This document shows, piece by piece, positions 15,046 through 23,797 of a stretch of 64,000 nt of DNA. How positions within the stretch are numbered: the stretch's first letter is position 1; the number at the start of each line of letters is the position of its first letter. Source of the stretch: Pseudomonas sp. (GTDB taxonomy: Bacteria; Pseudomonadota; Gammaproteobacteria; Pseudomonadales; Pseudomonadaceae); assembly GCF_002796985.1 (NCBI RefSeq), contig NZ_PEKX01000007.1, positions 672,284-736,283 on the forward strand, given 5' to 3'. A program made the translations under genes and the position numbers. The notes below the pieces were generated by a model. The model had not been told where the DNA came from, searched no databases, and saw only the letters and a list, made by a program, of their open reading frames with translations.

Positions 15046-16832
15046 GCCGGGGCCTCCACGTTGGGGTGTGGCTGGTCGCGGTGCAGCAGTTCGCGGCTCA
15101 GCGGGAACAACAGGTCGACGAAGCGTTCGGCGACGGGCTGTGGCTCATGGTTGGCCAGCCCCGGCCGCTCGTTGGCTTCGATGATCACGTAGTCCGCCTG
15201 GTCGGCCTCGGTGACCAGCAGGTCGAGGCCGGTGACTGGAATTTCCAAGGCCCGCGCCGCACGGGTGGCGGCCTCGGCCAGCGCGGGATGCAGGCGCTCG
15301 GTGACGTCTTCCAGGGTGCCGCCGGTGTGCAGGTTGGCGGTGCGTCGCACAGCCAGGCGCTGGCCGCTGGGCAACACGTCGTCATAGCTGAAGCCGGCGG
15401 CGCTCAGGGTGCGTTCGGTCTCGCCGTCCAGCGGAATGCGGCTCTCGCCGTCGGTGGCGGCCTGGCGCCGACGGCTCTGCGCTTCGATCAGTTTGCGGAT
15501 GCTGTGCCGGCCATCGCCGATCACTTCGGCGGGGCGGCGGATGGCGGCGGCCACCACTTCGTAGCCGATCACCACGATGCGCAGGTCCTGCCCTGGGTGG
15601 TAACTCTCGAGGATCACGCGGACGTCGAATTGCTTCGCGTGGGCGATGGCGTTCTCCACTTCCTCGGGCGTGCGCAGGTCCACGGCGACGCCCTGGCCCT
15701 GTTCGCCGTCCACCGGCTTGACCACCAGTGCACGGTGTTCTTCGAGGAACGCGGCATTCTCTTCCGCGCTGGCAGCCACGCGCTGCTGCGGTTGGCGCAG
15801 GCCGGCCCGGTCGAGAGCGCGGTGGGTGAGGGTCTTGTCCTGGCACAGGCTCATGCTCACCGCGCTGGTCAGGTCGCACAGCGACTCGCGGCAGCGGATG
15901 CGCCGGCCGCCCTGGGTGAGGGTGAAGAGGCCGGCGTCGGCGTCCTGCACCTGCACCTCGATACCGCGTCGATGGGATTCGTCGACGATGATCCTGGCGT
16001 AGGGGTTAAGGCCTTCCTCCGGGCCAGGGCCGAGGAACAGCGACTGGTTGATGCCGTTCTTGCACTTCACCGCGAAGGTCGGCAGCTCGCGGAAGCGCAG
16101 CTTGCGGTACAGCGACTTGGCCTGCTGGTTGCCGTGCAGCACGGACAGGTCGAGGTACGCCAGGCCGCGGCTCATGAAGTGCTCGATCAGGTGGCGCACC
16201 AGCGCTTCGCCGACGCCCGGCCGGCTGGATTGCGGGTCCACCGCCAGGCACCAGAGGCTGGAGCCGCCTTCCGGGTCGCGGAAGGCCTTGGCGTGGTTGA
16301 TGCCCATGACGGTGCCGATCACCGTGCCAGTCTCGGCGTCCTCCGCCAGCCAGTAGGCCGGGCCGCCCTGGTGACGCGGGGTGACGTTGGATGGATCGAC
16401 CGGCAGCATGCCGCGCGACAGGTACAGGCGGTTGATTGCCGTCCAGTCGTCGTCGCTGTGCACGCGGCGGATGCGGAAGCCACGGAAGGGCCGGCGCGCC
16501 GGGCGGTAGTCGGTGAACCACAGGCGCAGCGCGTCGGACGGGTCGAGGAAGAGTTGTTGCGGGGCGTGCGCCAGCACCTGTTGTGGCGCGGCCACGTAGA
16601 GGGCGATGTCGCGTTCGCCGGGGCGTTCGTTGAGCAGTTCGGCGGCGAGCTTGTCGGGGCTGGAGAAGGTGTGGCCAATCAGCAGGCGACCCCAGCCGCA
16701 TTGCAGGATCAGCGGGCCGTGGCTCTCCGCGTGGTCGCCGGCGAAGCGCGCCTGCAGACGTTCGTAGGTCGGCGTCTGGCCACGCAGCAGCCGCTGGTTG
16801 TGGGGATGGGGCAGGTTGGAATGGGGTTTCAT
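15042..16832 (-). CDS. ngs: N-acetylglutaminylglutamine synthetase
   Basis: 596 aa from the ATG with AGGGAGCG upstream (a TTG 21 codons earlier is less likely). The N-terminal half is a GNAT domain: IRRVHSDDDW, then LAVDPQSSRPGVGEALV for acetyl-CoA, then SVLHGNQQAKSLYRKL. The C-terminal half is an ATP-grasp ligase: VVKPVDGEQGQGVAV for ATP and VIIEANERPGLANHEP at the metal site. The pair acetylates glutamine and joins it to a second glutamine, making the dipeptide later amidated by AsnO. It sits between asnO and the M42 gene on one transcript. Confidence 0.93.
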   Translation of the reverse strand: MKPHSNLPHPHNQRLLRGQTPTYERLQARFAGDHAESHGPLILQCGWGRLLIGHTFSSPDKLAAELLNERPGERDIALYVAAPQQVLAHAPQQLFLDPSDALRLWFTDYRPARRPFRGFRIRRVHSDDDWTAINRLYLSRGMLPVDPSNVTPRHQGGPAYWLAEDAETGTVIGTVMGINHAKAFRDPEGGSSLWCLAVDPQSSRPGVGEALVRHLIEHFMSRGLAYLDLSVLHGNQQAKSLYRKLRFRELPTFAVKCKNGINQSLFLGPGPEEGLNPYARIIVDESHRRGIEVQVQDADAGLFTLTQGGRRIRCRESLCDLTSAVSMSLCQDKTLTHRALDRAGLRQPQQRVAASAEENAAFLEEHRALVVKPVDGEQGQGVAVDLRTPEEVENAIAHAKQFDVRVILESYHPGQDLRIVVIGYEVVAAAIRRPAEVIGDGRHSIRKLIEAQSRRRQAATDGESRIPLDGETERTLSAAGFSYDDVLPSGQRLAVRRTANLHTGGTLEDVTERLHPALAEAATRAARALEIPVTGLDLLVTEADQADYVIIEANERPGLANHEPQPVAERFVDLLFPLSRELLHRDQPHPNVEAPA

Positions 16833-16911
16833 CTTGCGCTCCCTGATAAGGCATCTGTCCTGGGCTTTCGGGAAGGGTTGGCGCCGTTTCTGCAAACGGC
16901 ACCAACCGGCT

Positions 16912-18681
16912 CTATAGGCCTTGTTCCGTCAGCCAGAGGTTGAGGGCCGCCAACTGCCACAACTTGGAACCACGCAGCGGGGTGAGGTCGCTCGCCGGGT
17001 CGCTGAGCAGACGGTCGAGCATTGCCGTCTCGAACAGCCCACGGTCCTGGCTCGGGTCCAGCAGCAGTTCGCTGACCCAGGTGCGGGTATTGCCTTGCAG
17101 GTGTTTCAGACCGGGCACCGGGAAGTAGCCTTTGGGCCGATCGATGACCTCGCTGGGGATAACCTTGCGCGCGGCGGCCTTGAGCACCTGCTTGCCGCCG
17201 TCGCCGAGCTTGAAGCGTGGCGGGATACGCGCCGACAGTTCCGCGACGCGGTAGTCGAGGAACGGCACGCGCGCCTCCAGGCCCCAGGCCATGGTCATGT
17301 TGTCCACGCGCTTGACCGGGTCGTCGACCAGCATGATGGTGCTGTCCAGCCGCAGCGCCTTGTCCACCGGGTCGTCCGCTCCGGGTTGGGCGAAGTGCTC
17401 GCGGACGAACTCGCTGGCCACGTCCTCCACCCGCAGGGCTTCGCGCATGGTGTCCAGGTACTCGCCGTGGCTGCGGTCGAAAAAGGCCGCCCGGTAGGCC
17501 TGCAGCGGGTCCTTGGCACCGGCCACCTTCGGGTACCAGTGGTAACCGGCAAACAGCTCGTCGGCGCCCTGGCCGCTCTGCACCACCTTGCAGTGCTTCG
17601 AGACTTCCCGCGAGAGCAGGTAGAAGGCGATGCAGTCGTGGCTGACCATCGGCTCGCTCATGGCGCGGAAGGCCGCTGGCAACTGCGAGATGACTTCGTT
17701 CTCGTCGATGCGCAGTTGGTGGTGGCGGGTGCCATAGCGTTGGGCGATCAGGTCGGAGTACTGGAACTCGTCGCCGCGCTCGCCGCCGGCATCCTCGAAG
17801 CCGATGGAAAAGGTCAGCAGGTCCTCGACGCCGGCTTCGTGCAGCAGGCCGACCAGCAGGCTGGAATCCACCCCGCCGGAGAGCAGCACACCGACTTCGC
17901 GGGCGGCACGCTGACGCACGCTCACGGCATCGCGCAGGCTGTTTAGCAGGCGGTCTTCCCAGTCGTCCAGGGTCAGTTCACGCTCGTCCGGCAACGGGCC
18001 ATAGTCCAGCGTCCACCAGCGCTGGCGCTCGCTGTGGCCGTCGGCGTCGATGGTCATCCAGGTGGCCGGCGGCAGCTTCTGCACCTCGGCCAGCAGGGTG
18101 CGCGGCGCAGGCACCACGGCGTGGAAGTTCAGGTAGTGGTTGAGCGCCACCGGGTCCAGCGCCGGGTCGATGTCGCCACCCTTGAGCAGCGCCGGCAGGC
18201 TGGAGGCGAAGCGCAGGCGCTGGCCGGTCTGCGACAGGTACAGCGGCTTGATGCCGAGACGGTCGCGGGCGATGAACAGGCGCCGTTTGTCGCGTTCCCA
18301 GATGGCGAAGGCAAACATGCCATTGAGGCGCGGCAATAGTTGTTCACCCCAGGCGTGGTATCCCTTCAGGAGTACTTCGGTATCGCCTCCGGAAAAGAAG
18401 CGGTACCCCAGGGCTTCCAGCTCGCCGCGCAGCTCGGGGTAGTTGTAGATTGCCCCGTTGAACACCAGCGACAGGCCCAGCGCAGTGTCGATCATTGGCT
18501 GACCGGAGGCTTCGGCCAGGTCCATGATCTTCAGCCGCCGGTGCCCCAGGGCCACCGGCCCTTCGCTGTGGAAGCCCCAGGCATCGGGGCCCCGAGGGGC
18601 AAGGTGATGGGTGATTCGTTCGACTGCGGAGAGGTCCGCAGCCTGTTTATCGAAACGTAGTTCTCCTGCAATTCCGCACAT
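16912..18681 (-). CDS. asnO: asparagine-synthetase-like amidotransferase for NAGGN synthesis
   Basis: 589 aa starting MCGIAGELRF; Cys2 is the glutaminase nucleophile exposed after Met removal (an earlier in-frame start is therefore wrong). Residues 2-~210 form the class II amidotransferase domain (HRRLKIMD, FNGAIYNYPELR). Residues ~240-580 form the synthetase domain with the PP-loop LLSGGVDSSLLVG. It makes the final C-terminal amide of N-acetylglutaminylglutamine, a compatible solute made under osmotic stress. It is first in the operon asnO-ngs-M42 peptidase and divergent from a MarR gene; ngs starts ~80 bases after its stop. Confidence 0.93.
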   Translation of the reverse strand: MCGIAGELRFDKQAADLSAVERITHHLAPRGPDAWGFHSEGPVALGHRRLKIMDLAEASGQPMIDTALGLSLVFNGAIYNYPELRGELEALGYRFFSGGDTEVLLKGYHAWGEQLLPRLNGMFAFAIWERDKRRLFIARDRLGIKPLYLSQTGQRLRFASSLPALLKGGDIDPALDPVALNHYLNFHAVVPAPRTLLAEVQKLPPATWMTIDADGHSERQRWWTLDYGPLPDERELTLDDWEDRLLNSLRDAVSVRQRAAREVGVLLSGGVDSSLLVGLLHEAGVEDLLTFSIGFEDAGGERGDEFQYSDLIAQRYGTRHHQLRIDENEVISQLPAAFRAMSEPMVSHDCIAFYLLSREVSKHCKVVQSGQGADELFAGYHWYPKVAGAKDPLQAYRAAFFDRSHGEYLDTMREALRVEDVASEFVREHFAQPGADDPVDKALRLDSTIMLVDDPVKRVDNMTMAWGLEARVPFLDYRVAELSARIPPRFKLGDGGKQVLKAAARKVIPSEVIDRPKGYFPVPGLKHLQGNTRTWVSELLLDPSQDRGLFETAMLDRLLSDPASDLTPLRGSKLWQLAALNLWLTEQGL

Positions 18682-18813
18682 TTCCTTACCGGTTCTCCGT
18701 TGGGGATCAAGTGGGTGGCGCCTCACGGACGCCTTAGGGGATGACCCGTCGATCTGGCGAGAGTTCTATCTGATTTCATTGAGAAAAAATGACGGAGCAG
18801 CAGGTGGACTGAA

Positions 18814-19293
18814 ATGGCCGAGAGCAAGACTTCGATGCGCAACGCCCACGCACTCGCGATGTTGCAGGCCCTCAGGCGCCTGCAACAGGCGGCTGAGGTG
18901 CACTCCAAGAGCCTGGGTCGCGAAGGCGAACTGACGCCGCTGCAGCTGCTGATCCTGCAGGTCGTGGAGCTGGAGGGGGAGATAACCGCTGGTCAGTTGG
19001 CGCGCCAGGTGGCGTTGTCGCAGTCGTCGATCTCCAGTGCGTTGACCCGCCTGGAATGCAAGGGCCTGCTCAGCCGGCGGCGCGATGACGACGACCGGCG
19101 CAAGCAGTGGATGAGCCTGGAGTCCGACGGTCGCCAGGCCCTCAAGCACAGCCCCGCGCTGCTGCCCGAGCACGCGCTGGAACGTTTCGCCGGGCTGCCG
19201 GAGTGGGAGCAGCACGCGATCCTGGCTGGGCTGCTGCGCGCCGCCGAACTGTTCGAGACGCCCAGTGCCGGCGCCGAGGACGAAGAGTTCTAA
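18814..19293 (+). CDS. MarR-family transcriptional regulator
   Basis: 159 aa. A helical N-terminus is followed by a winged helix-turn-helix: LQLLILQVVE, GQLARQVALSQSSISSAL as recognition region, and the wing RRRDDDDRRKQWM with the D-x-R signature. The C-terminal helices would form the dimer interface. It is divergent from asnO with a 132-base shared promoter region. That position suggests it controls the NAGGN operon, though P. aeruginosa data on this are unknown to me. An acidic tail (GAEDEEF) is notable. Confidence 0.88.
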   Translation: MAESKTSMRNAHALAMLQALRRLQQAAEVHSKSLGREGELTPLQLLILQVVELEGEITAGQLARQVALSQSSISSALTRLECKGLLSRRRDDDDRRKQWMSLESDGRQALKHSPALLPEHALERFAGLPEWEQHAILAGLLRAAELFETPSAGAEDEEF

Positions 19294-19296
19294 GCG

Positions 19297-20046
19297 TCAG
19301 TTGATGAGCTTCTGTGCGGCCAGCGACAGGCTGACGGCCACCAGCATCAGCGCGAACAGGCGCTGCAGTGTCGCGCCACCCAGGCGCACTGCCAGGCGAT
19401 TGCCGAACAGCACGCCGAGCGCGCCACCCGCCGCCAGGCAGGCCAGCAGGGGCAGTGGCGGCTGTGCATGGGTGAGATAGAGCAGGAAGCCGCCGCCGGA
19501 AACCAGGGCGATCACCGCCATGGAGGTTGCCGTCGCCGCCAGCATCGACAGCGGTGTGAACCACAGCAGCCCTGGCACGATAAGGAAGCCGCCGCCCACG
19601 CCCATCAGCCCCGACAGCACGCCGACCGCCAGCCCGACGCCCAGCAGCGGGCCGTTGCGCATCGGCTTGTCGCCGGTGATCGGCTGGCTGGAGCCTTGCC
19701 ACATGCGCCAGGCCGACCACAGCACCAGCAGGCAGAAACCGACTATCAGCCACGCGTCCGGGATGAATTTCCCCAGCCACTGGCCAACGGCGTTGCCCGG
19801 CCAGCCGGTGATGACCAGCCAGAACAGCGGCTTCCACGCCACCTGACCCTGCCGCGCGCGCGGTATTGCGCCGATGGCCGCCGACAGCGCGACGGCACCG
19901 AGGCTGACGCCGATGGCGTCGTGCAGCGGCAGGTGCAGGCTGAGCAGCAGGGGCAGGGCCACCAGCGAGCCGCCGGCGCCGGTCAGGCCCAGTAGCAGGC
20001 CGAGGATCAGGCCGATGGCGGAAGATTCAAGCAGCAGTGCATCCAT
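19297..20046 (-). CDS. TauE/SafE-family membrane transporter
   Basis: 249 aa with about eight membrane helices. The family signatures GLLLGLTGAGGSLVALPLL (helix 1 glycine-rich) and VLSGLMGVGGGFLIVPGLL (repeat in helix 5) are both present. The duplicated half-structure is clear. Such proteins export sulfite, sulfoacetate or similar organosulfur anions; the substrate here cannot be told. It is convergent with the MarR gene, 4 bases away, and 55 bases downstream of mnmC. Confidence 0.88.
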   Translation of the reverse strand: MDALLLESSAIGLILGLLLGLTGAGGSLVALPLLLSLHLPLHDAIGVSLGAVALSAAIGAIPRARQGQVAWKPLFWLVITGWPGNAVGQWLGKFIPDAWLIVGFCLLVLWSAWRMWQGSSQPITGDKPMRNGPLLGVGLAVGVLSGLMGVGGGFLIVPGLLWFTPLSMLAATATSMAVIALVSGGGFLLYLTHAQPPLPLLACLAAGGALGVLFGNRLAVRLGGATLQRLFALMLVAVSLSLAAQKLIN

Positions 20047-20100
20047 GTCGGTGGTCCGCTCTGGAGGCTGGCGCGGTTCTGTCGATGAACCGCGAAATGA

Positions 20101-22068
20101 TCAGGAATTCTTCTGGCCGCGCACGACGTCGCGCAGGAAGAAACGGTTCGGGTGGCAGGCCTCGGCCACGGCGCGGGGCAAGGGTAGCGGTTCGTCGTCG
20201 ATCCAGGCCGCCAGCAATTCACCGGCCAGTGGCGCGGTGACCAGCCCGCGTGAGCCGTGGGCGCTGTTCAGGTACAGGCCGTTGAGCCAGGGGCAGGGCG
20301 TCTCCGGTACCTGGCGCGCATCCTTGCCGAGCACCGCATAAGCCTGGGCGAAGGCTTCGCGATCCGCCAGCGGGCCCACCAGTGGCAGGTAGTCCTGGGT
20401 GGTGCAGCGGAAGGCGGCGCGGCCTTGCAGGGTCGCGGGGTCGAGCTGGGTGATGTGCATTCGCTCTGTCAGGTCTGTGGATATCTCTGCCAGCAGGTCG
20501 AGGTTGCCCAGATGTTCTTCCAATGATGGCTCGGTGTCGTCTCGCTTGAATTCGAAACTGGCGCCCAGGGTGTGCTCGCCGTGGCGCGGCGGGGCGACGT
20601 AGCCTTCGGCACACACCACGGTGCTCAGGGCGGAGCTCTCGGCGGTAGCCGGTACGCGGGTGATCTGCCCGCGGATGCGCTTCATCGGCAGTGTCTCGGC
20701 CCCGGCGAAGCGGCGCACTTCGGCGGCGGTGGCGAGGATGGCAACGGGCGCGTTGGCGAGCTTCTGCTCGCCGCTCCAGGCACTCCAGCCATCGGCTTCG
20801 CGTTGCAGGCGGACTTCCTCGCCGGTCAGCACGCGGATGTTCGGATGCTGCGCCAGGTGCCGGCACAGCGCGGGCGGATGTACCCAGCCGCCTTCGGGGT
20901 AGAACAGCCCGCCGGCGGGCAGGCCGATGCCGGCGATGGATTCCGCCTCGGCCTTGTCCAGCTGGCGCAACAGGGTCGGCGGGAAGGCTTCGGCCAGCTT
21001 GCTCTGGCGCTGGGTCTCGGCCTCATCGAAGCCCAGTTGCAGCACGCCGCAATCGGACCATTCCTCACCCTTCTGCAGGCGCTGGATCAGCCGCCGCGTG
21101 TGGCCGAAACCGCTGACGATCAGCCGCGATAACGCAGTGCCATGGGCGGACAGCTTGAGGTAGAGCACGCCCTGCGGATTGCCCGAGGCTTCCTCTGCCA
21201 GCCCTGCATGGCGCTCGATCAGCGTCACTTGCCAGCCGCGCATGGCTAGGCTGGCGGCGCTGGCGCAACCGGCCATGCCGCCGCCGATCACCAATGCTTC
21301 GCGCGCATGCTTCGCGCGGGTTGGGCGGGCATACCAGGGTTTGCCGGCCGGTTGCGCGGCACCGATGAACTCGCCCTGGGACATCTCCCATTTCTTGCCG
21401 AAGCCAGGTGTGCGGCGGATCTTGAAGCCGGCGGCGATCAGCCCACGGCGGACGAAGCCGGCGCTGGTGAAGGTAGCGAGGGTCGTGCCCGGCGCCGACA
21501 GGCGCGCGAGCTGCGCGTAGAGCGCGTCGTTCCACATCTGCGGGTTCTTCGCCGGGGAGAAACCGTCGAGGAACCAGGCGTCGATGCTCGCGTCCAGCTC
21601 CGGCAGGGTCTCCAGTACGTCACCCACCAACAGGGTCAGCACCACGCGGCCGCCGGCGAATACCAGGCGCTGGAAGCCGGGGTGGATCGCCACGTACTGC
21701 TCCAGCAACTGCCCCGACAGAGCCGCTAGCTCCGGCCAGAGGGCGAAGGCGCGGCGCAGGTCTTCCGGCGCCACTGGGTATTTCTCGGTGGTGACGAAGT
21801 GCAGCCGCGCATCCCGCGGCGCCAGCGCCTCGAACAGCTGCCAGGCGCAGAGAAAATTCAGCCCGGTGCCGAAGCCGGTTTCACCGATGCACAGGCGCCC
21901 GCCGGCAGGCAGCGCGTCAAAGCGTTCACGCAGGCGGTTGCCGTTGATGAATACGTGCTGCGTCTCCTCGATGCCGGAGACGGGGGAGAAATACACGTCG
22001 TCATAGACGCGGGAGGTGGGCTGGCCGTTCTCGTCCCAGTCGATCTGGGCGCTGCTGATATCTGGCAT
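20101..22068 (-). CDS. mnmC: tRNA 5-methylaminomethyl-2-thiouridine biosynthesis bifunctional protein
   Basis: 655 aa fusion of two enzymes. Residues ~1-235 are the SAM-dependent methyltransferase (IGETGFGTGLNFL for SAM, WFLDGFSPAKNPQMW). Residues ~250-650 are the FAD oxidoreductase (LVIGGGMAGCASAASLA for FAD, then EASGNPQGVLY). It converts cmnm5U34 to nm5U then mnm5U in tRNA anticodons. The start is uncertain: an in-frame TTG 12 bases upstream is possible, and neither start has a strong ribosome site. I chose the ATG at MPDISSAQ by family comparison. Confidence 0.95.
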   Translation of the reverse strand: MPDISSAQIDWDENGQPTSRVYDDVYFSPVSGIEETQHVFINGNRLRERFDALPAGGRLCIGETGFGTGLNFLCAWQLFEALAPRDARLHFVTTEKYPVAPEDLRRAFALWPELAALSGQLLEQYVAIHPGFQRLVFAGGRVVLTLLVGDVLETLPELDASIDAWFLDGFSPAKNPQMWNDALYAQLARLSAPGTTLATFTSAGFVRRGLIAAGFKIRRTPGFGKKWEMSQGEFIGAAQPAGKPWYARPTRAKHAREALVIGGGMAGCASAASLAMRGWQVTLIERHAGLAEEASGNPQGVLYLKLSAHGTALSRLIVSGFGHTRRLIQRLQKGEEWSDCGVLQLGFDEAETQRQSKLAEAFPPTLLRQLDKAEAESIAGIGLPAGGLFYPEGGWVHPPALCRHLAQHPNIRVLTGEEVRLQREADGWSAWSGEQKLANAPVAILATAAEVRRFAGAETLPMKRIRGQITRVPATAESSALSTVVCAEGYVAPPRHGEHTLGASFEFKRDDTEPSLEEHLGNLDLLAEISTDLTERMHITQLDPATLQGRAAFRCTTQDYLPLVGPLADREAFAQAYAVLGKDARQVPETPCPWLNGLYLNSAHGSRGLVTAPLAGELLAAWIDDEPLPLPRAVAEACHPNRFFLRDVVRGQKNS

Positions 22069-22177
22069 GAAGGAAGGCAATGCAGGGAAACGAAGGCGGC
22101 AGTTTAGCCGATCCGTTCCGAGGACAGGCTGCGTCAGTTCCGCTACCTTCTATTCACTTCGAAACAAGGAGAGCTGC

Positions 22178-23683
22178 ATGTTCGAGTCCGCCGAGATCGG
22201 TCATTCCATCGACAAGGAAACCTACGAGAAGGAAGTCGCGGTGTTGCGCGAGGCCCTGCTCGAGGCGCAGTACGAGCTCAAGCAGCAGGCGCGCTTCCCG
22301 GTGATCATCCTGATCAACGGCATCGAGGGCGCCGGCAAGGGCGAGACGGTGAAGCTGTTGAACGAGTGGATGGATCCGCGCCTGATCCGCGTGGAAAGTT
22401 TCCTCCTGCCCACCGACGAGGAACTCTCGCGGCCGCCGCAGTGGCGCTTCTGGCGCCGCCTGCCGCCCAAGGGCCGCACCGGCATCTTCTTCGGCAACTG
22501 GTACAGCCAGATGCTCTACGCGCGGGTCACCGGCGAGATCAAGGACAGCCAGCTCGATGGCCTGATCAACGATGCCGAGCGCTTCGAGCGGATGTACTCC
22601 GACGAGGGCGCGCTGATCTTCAAGTTCTGGTTCCACCTCTCCAAGAAGCAGCTCAAGGAGCGCCTCAAGGCACTGGAAAATGACCCGACGCGCAGCTGGC
22701 AGCTGAGCGAGATCGACTGGAAGCAGAACGAGGTCTACGACAAGTTCGTGCGCTACGGCGAGCGCGTGCTGCGCCGCACCAGCCGCGACTACGCGCCCTG
22801 GTATGTGGTGGAGGGCTCCGATGAGCGCTACCGCAGCCTGACGGTCGGCCGCACCATTCTCGAAAGCCTGCAGGCCGCGCTCAAGCGCAAGGACCGCCCG
22901 ACCCCGCAGCCCCATGCGGCGCCACTGGTGTCCAGCCTGGATAACAAGGGGCTGCTCGACGCGCTGGACCTGAGCCTGTCGCTGGACAAGGACCAGTACA
23001 AGGAACAACTGGCCAAGGAGCAGGCGCGTCTGGCCACGCTGATGCGTGACAAGCGCTTCCGCAGCCACTCGCTGATTGCCGTGTTCGAAGGCAACGATGC
23101 TGCTGGCAAGGGCGGCGCCATCCGCCGCGTCACCGACGCGCTGGACCCGCGCCAGTACCGTATCGTGCCGATTGCCGCGCCGACCGAGGAGGAGCGCGCG
23201 CAGCCCTACCTGTGGCGCTTCTGGCGGCACATCCCGGCGCGCCGGCAGTTCACCATCTTCGACCGCTCCTGGTATGGCCGCGTGTTGGTGGAGCGGGTCG
23301 AGGGCTTCGCCTCTGACGCTGATTGGCTACGTGCCTACGCAGAGATCAACGACTTCGAGGAGCAACTGACGAACTACGGCATCGTGCTGGTGAAGTTCTG
23401 GCTGTCCATCGACCAGGACACCCAGCTGGAGCGCTTCAAGGAGCGCGAGTCGATCCCCTTCAAGCGCTTCAAGATCACCGAGGAGGACTGGCGCAACCGC
23501 GACAAGTGGGACCTCTACGTGGACGCGGTGGGCGACATGGTCGACCGCACCAGCACCGAGATCGCGCCCTGGACGCTGGTGGAGGCCAATGACAAGCGCT
23601 ATGCGCGGGTGAAGGTGCTGAAGACCATCAACGATGCGCTGGAGGCGGCTTACGCCAGTGCGAAGAAGGGCAAGAAGGACTGA
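22178..23683 (+). CDS. pap: polyphosphate:AMP phosphotransferase (two-domain PPK2)
   Basis: 501 aa with AAGGAG before the ATG. Two tandem PPK2 domains are visible. The first (~40-260) has Walker A NGIEGAGKGETV and FFGNWYSQML. The second (~295-500) has Walker A FEGNDAAGKGGA and FDRSWYGRVLVERV. It transfers phosphate from polyphosphate to AMP to give ADP. The first copy carries GNWY where the second has DRSWY, typical of the duplicated class in which only the C-terminal domain is catalytic. It is divergent from mnmC. Confidence 0.94.
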   Translation: MFESAEIGHSIDKETYEKEVAVLREALLEAQYELKQQARFPVIILINGIEGAGKGETVKLLNEWMDPRLIRVESFLLPTDEELSRPPQWRFWRRLPPKGRTGIFFGNWYSQMLYARVTGEIKDSQLDGLINDAERFERMYSDEGALIFKFWFHLSKKQLKERLKALENDPTRSWQLSEIDWKQNEVYDKFVRYGERVLRRTSRDYAPWYVVEGSDERYRSLTVGRTILESLQAALKRKDRPTPQPHAAPLVSSLDNKGLLDALDLSLSLDKDQYKEQLAKEQARLATLMRDKRFRSHSLIAVFEGNDAAGKGGAIRRVTDALDPRQYRIVPIAAPTEEERAQPYLWRFWRHIPARRQFTIFDRSWYGRVLVERVEGFASDADWLRAYAEINDFEEQLTNYGIVLVKFWLSIDQDTQLERFKERESIPFKRFKITEEDWRNRDKWDLYVDAVGDMVDRTSTEIAPWTLVEANDKRYARVKVLKTINDALEAAYASAKKGKKD

Positions 23684-23697
23684 GACGTCTGGCTCTT

Positions 23698-23723
23698 TGT
23701 AGGAGCGAGCTTGCTCGCGAACC
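23698..23723. repeat. single REP element
   Basis: TGTAGGAGCGAGCTTGCTCG followed by CGAACC, identical over its core to the left arm at 13278. A right arm is not obvious downstream; GTAGGAAGGGGCGGGCCTGG at 23744 may be a decayed relative. Confidence 0.85.
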
Positions 23724-23797
23724 GCATGGCACCGCATTCCCCTGTAGGAAGGGGCGGGCCTGGCCCATGCCCGCGATCCGTCGGCTGGGTCGACGGT

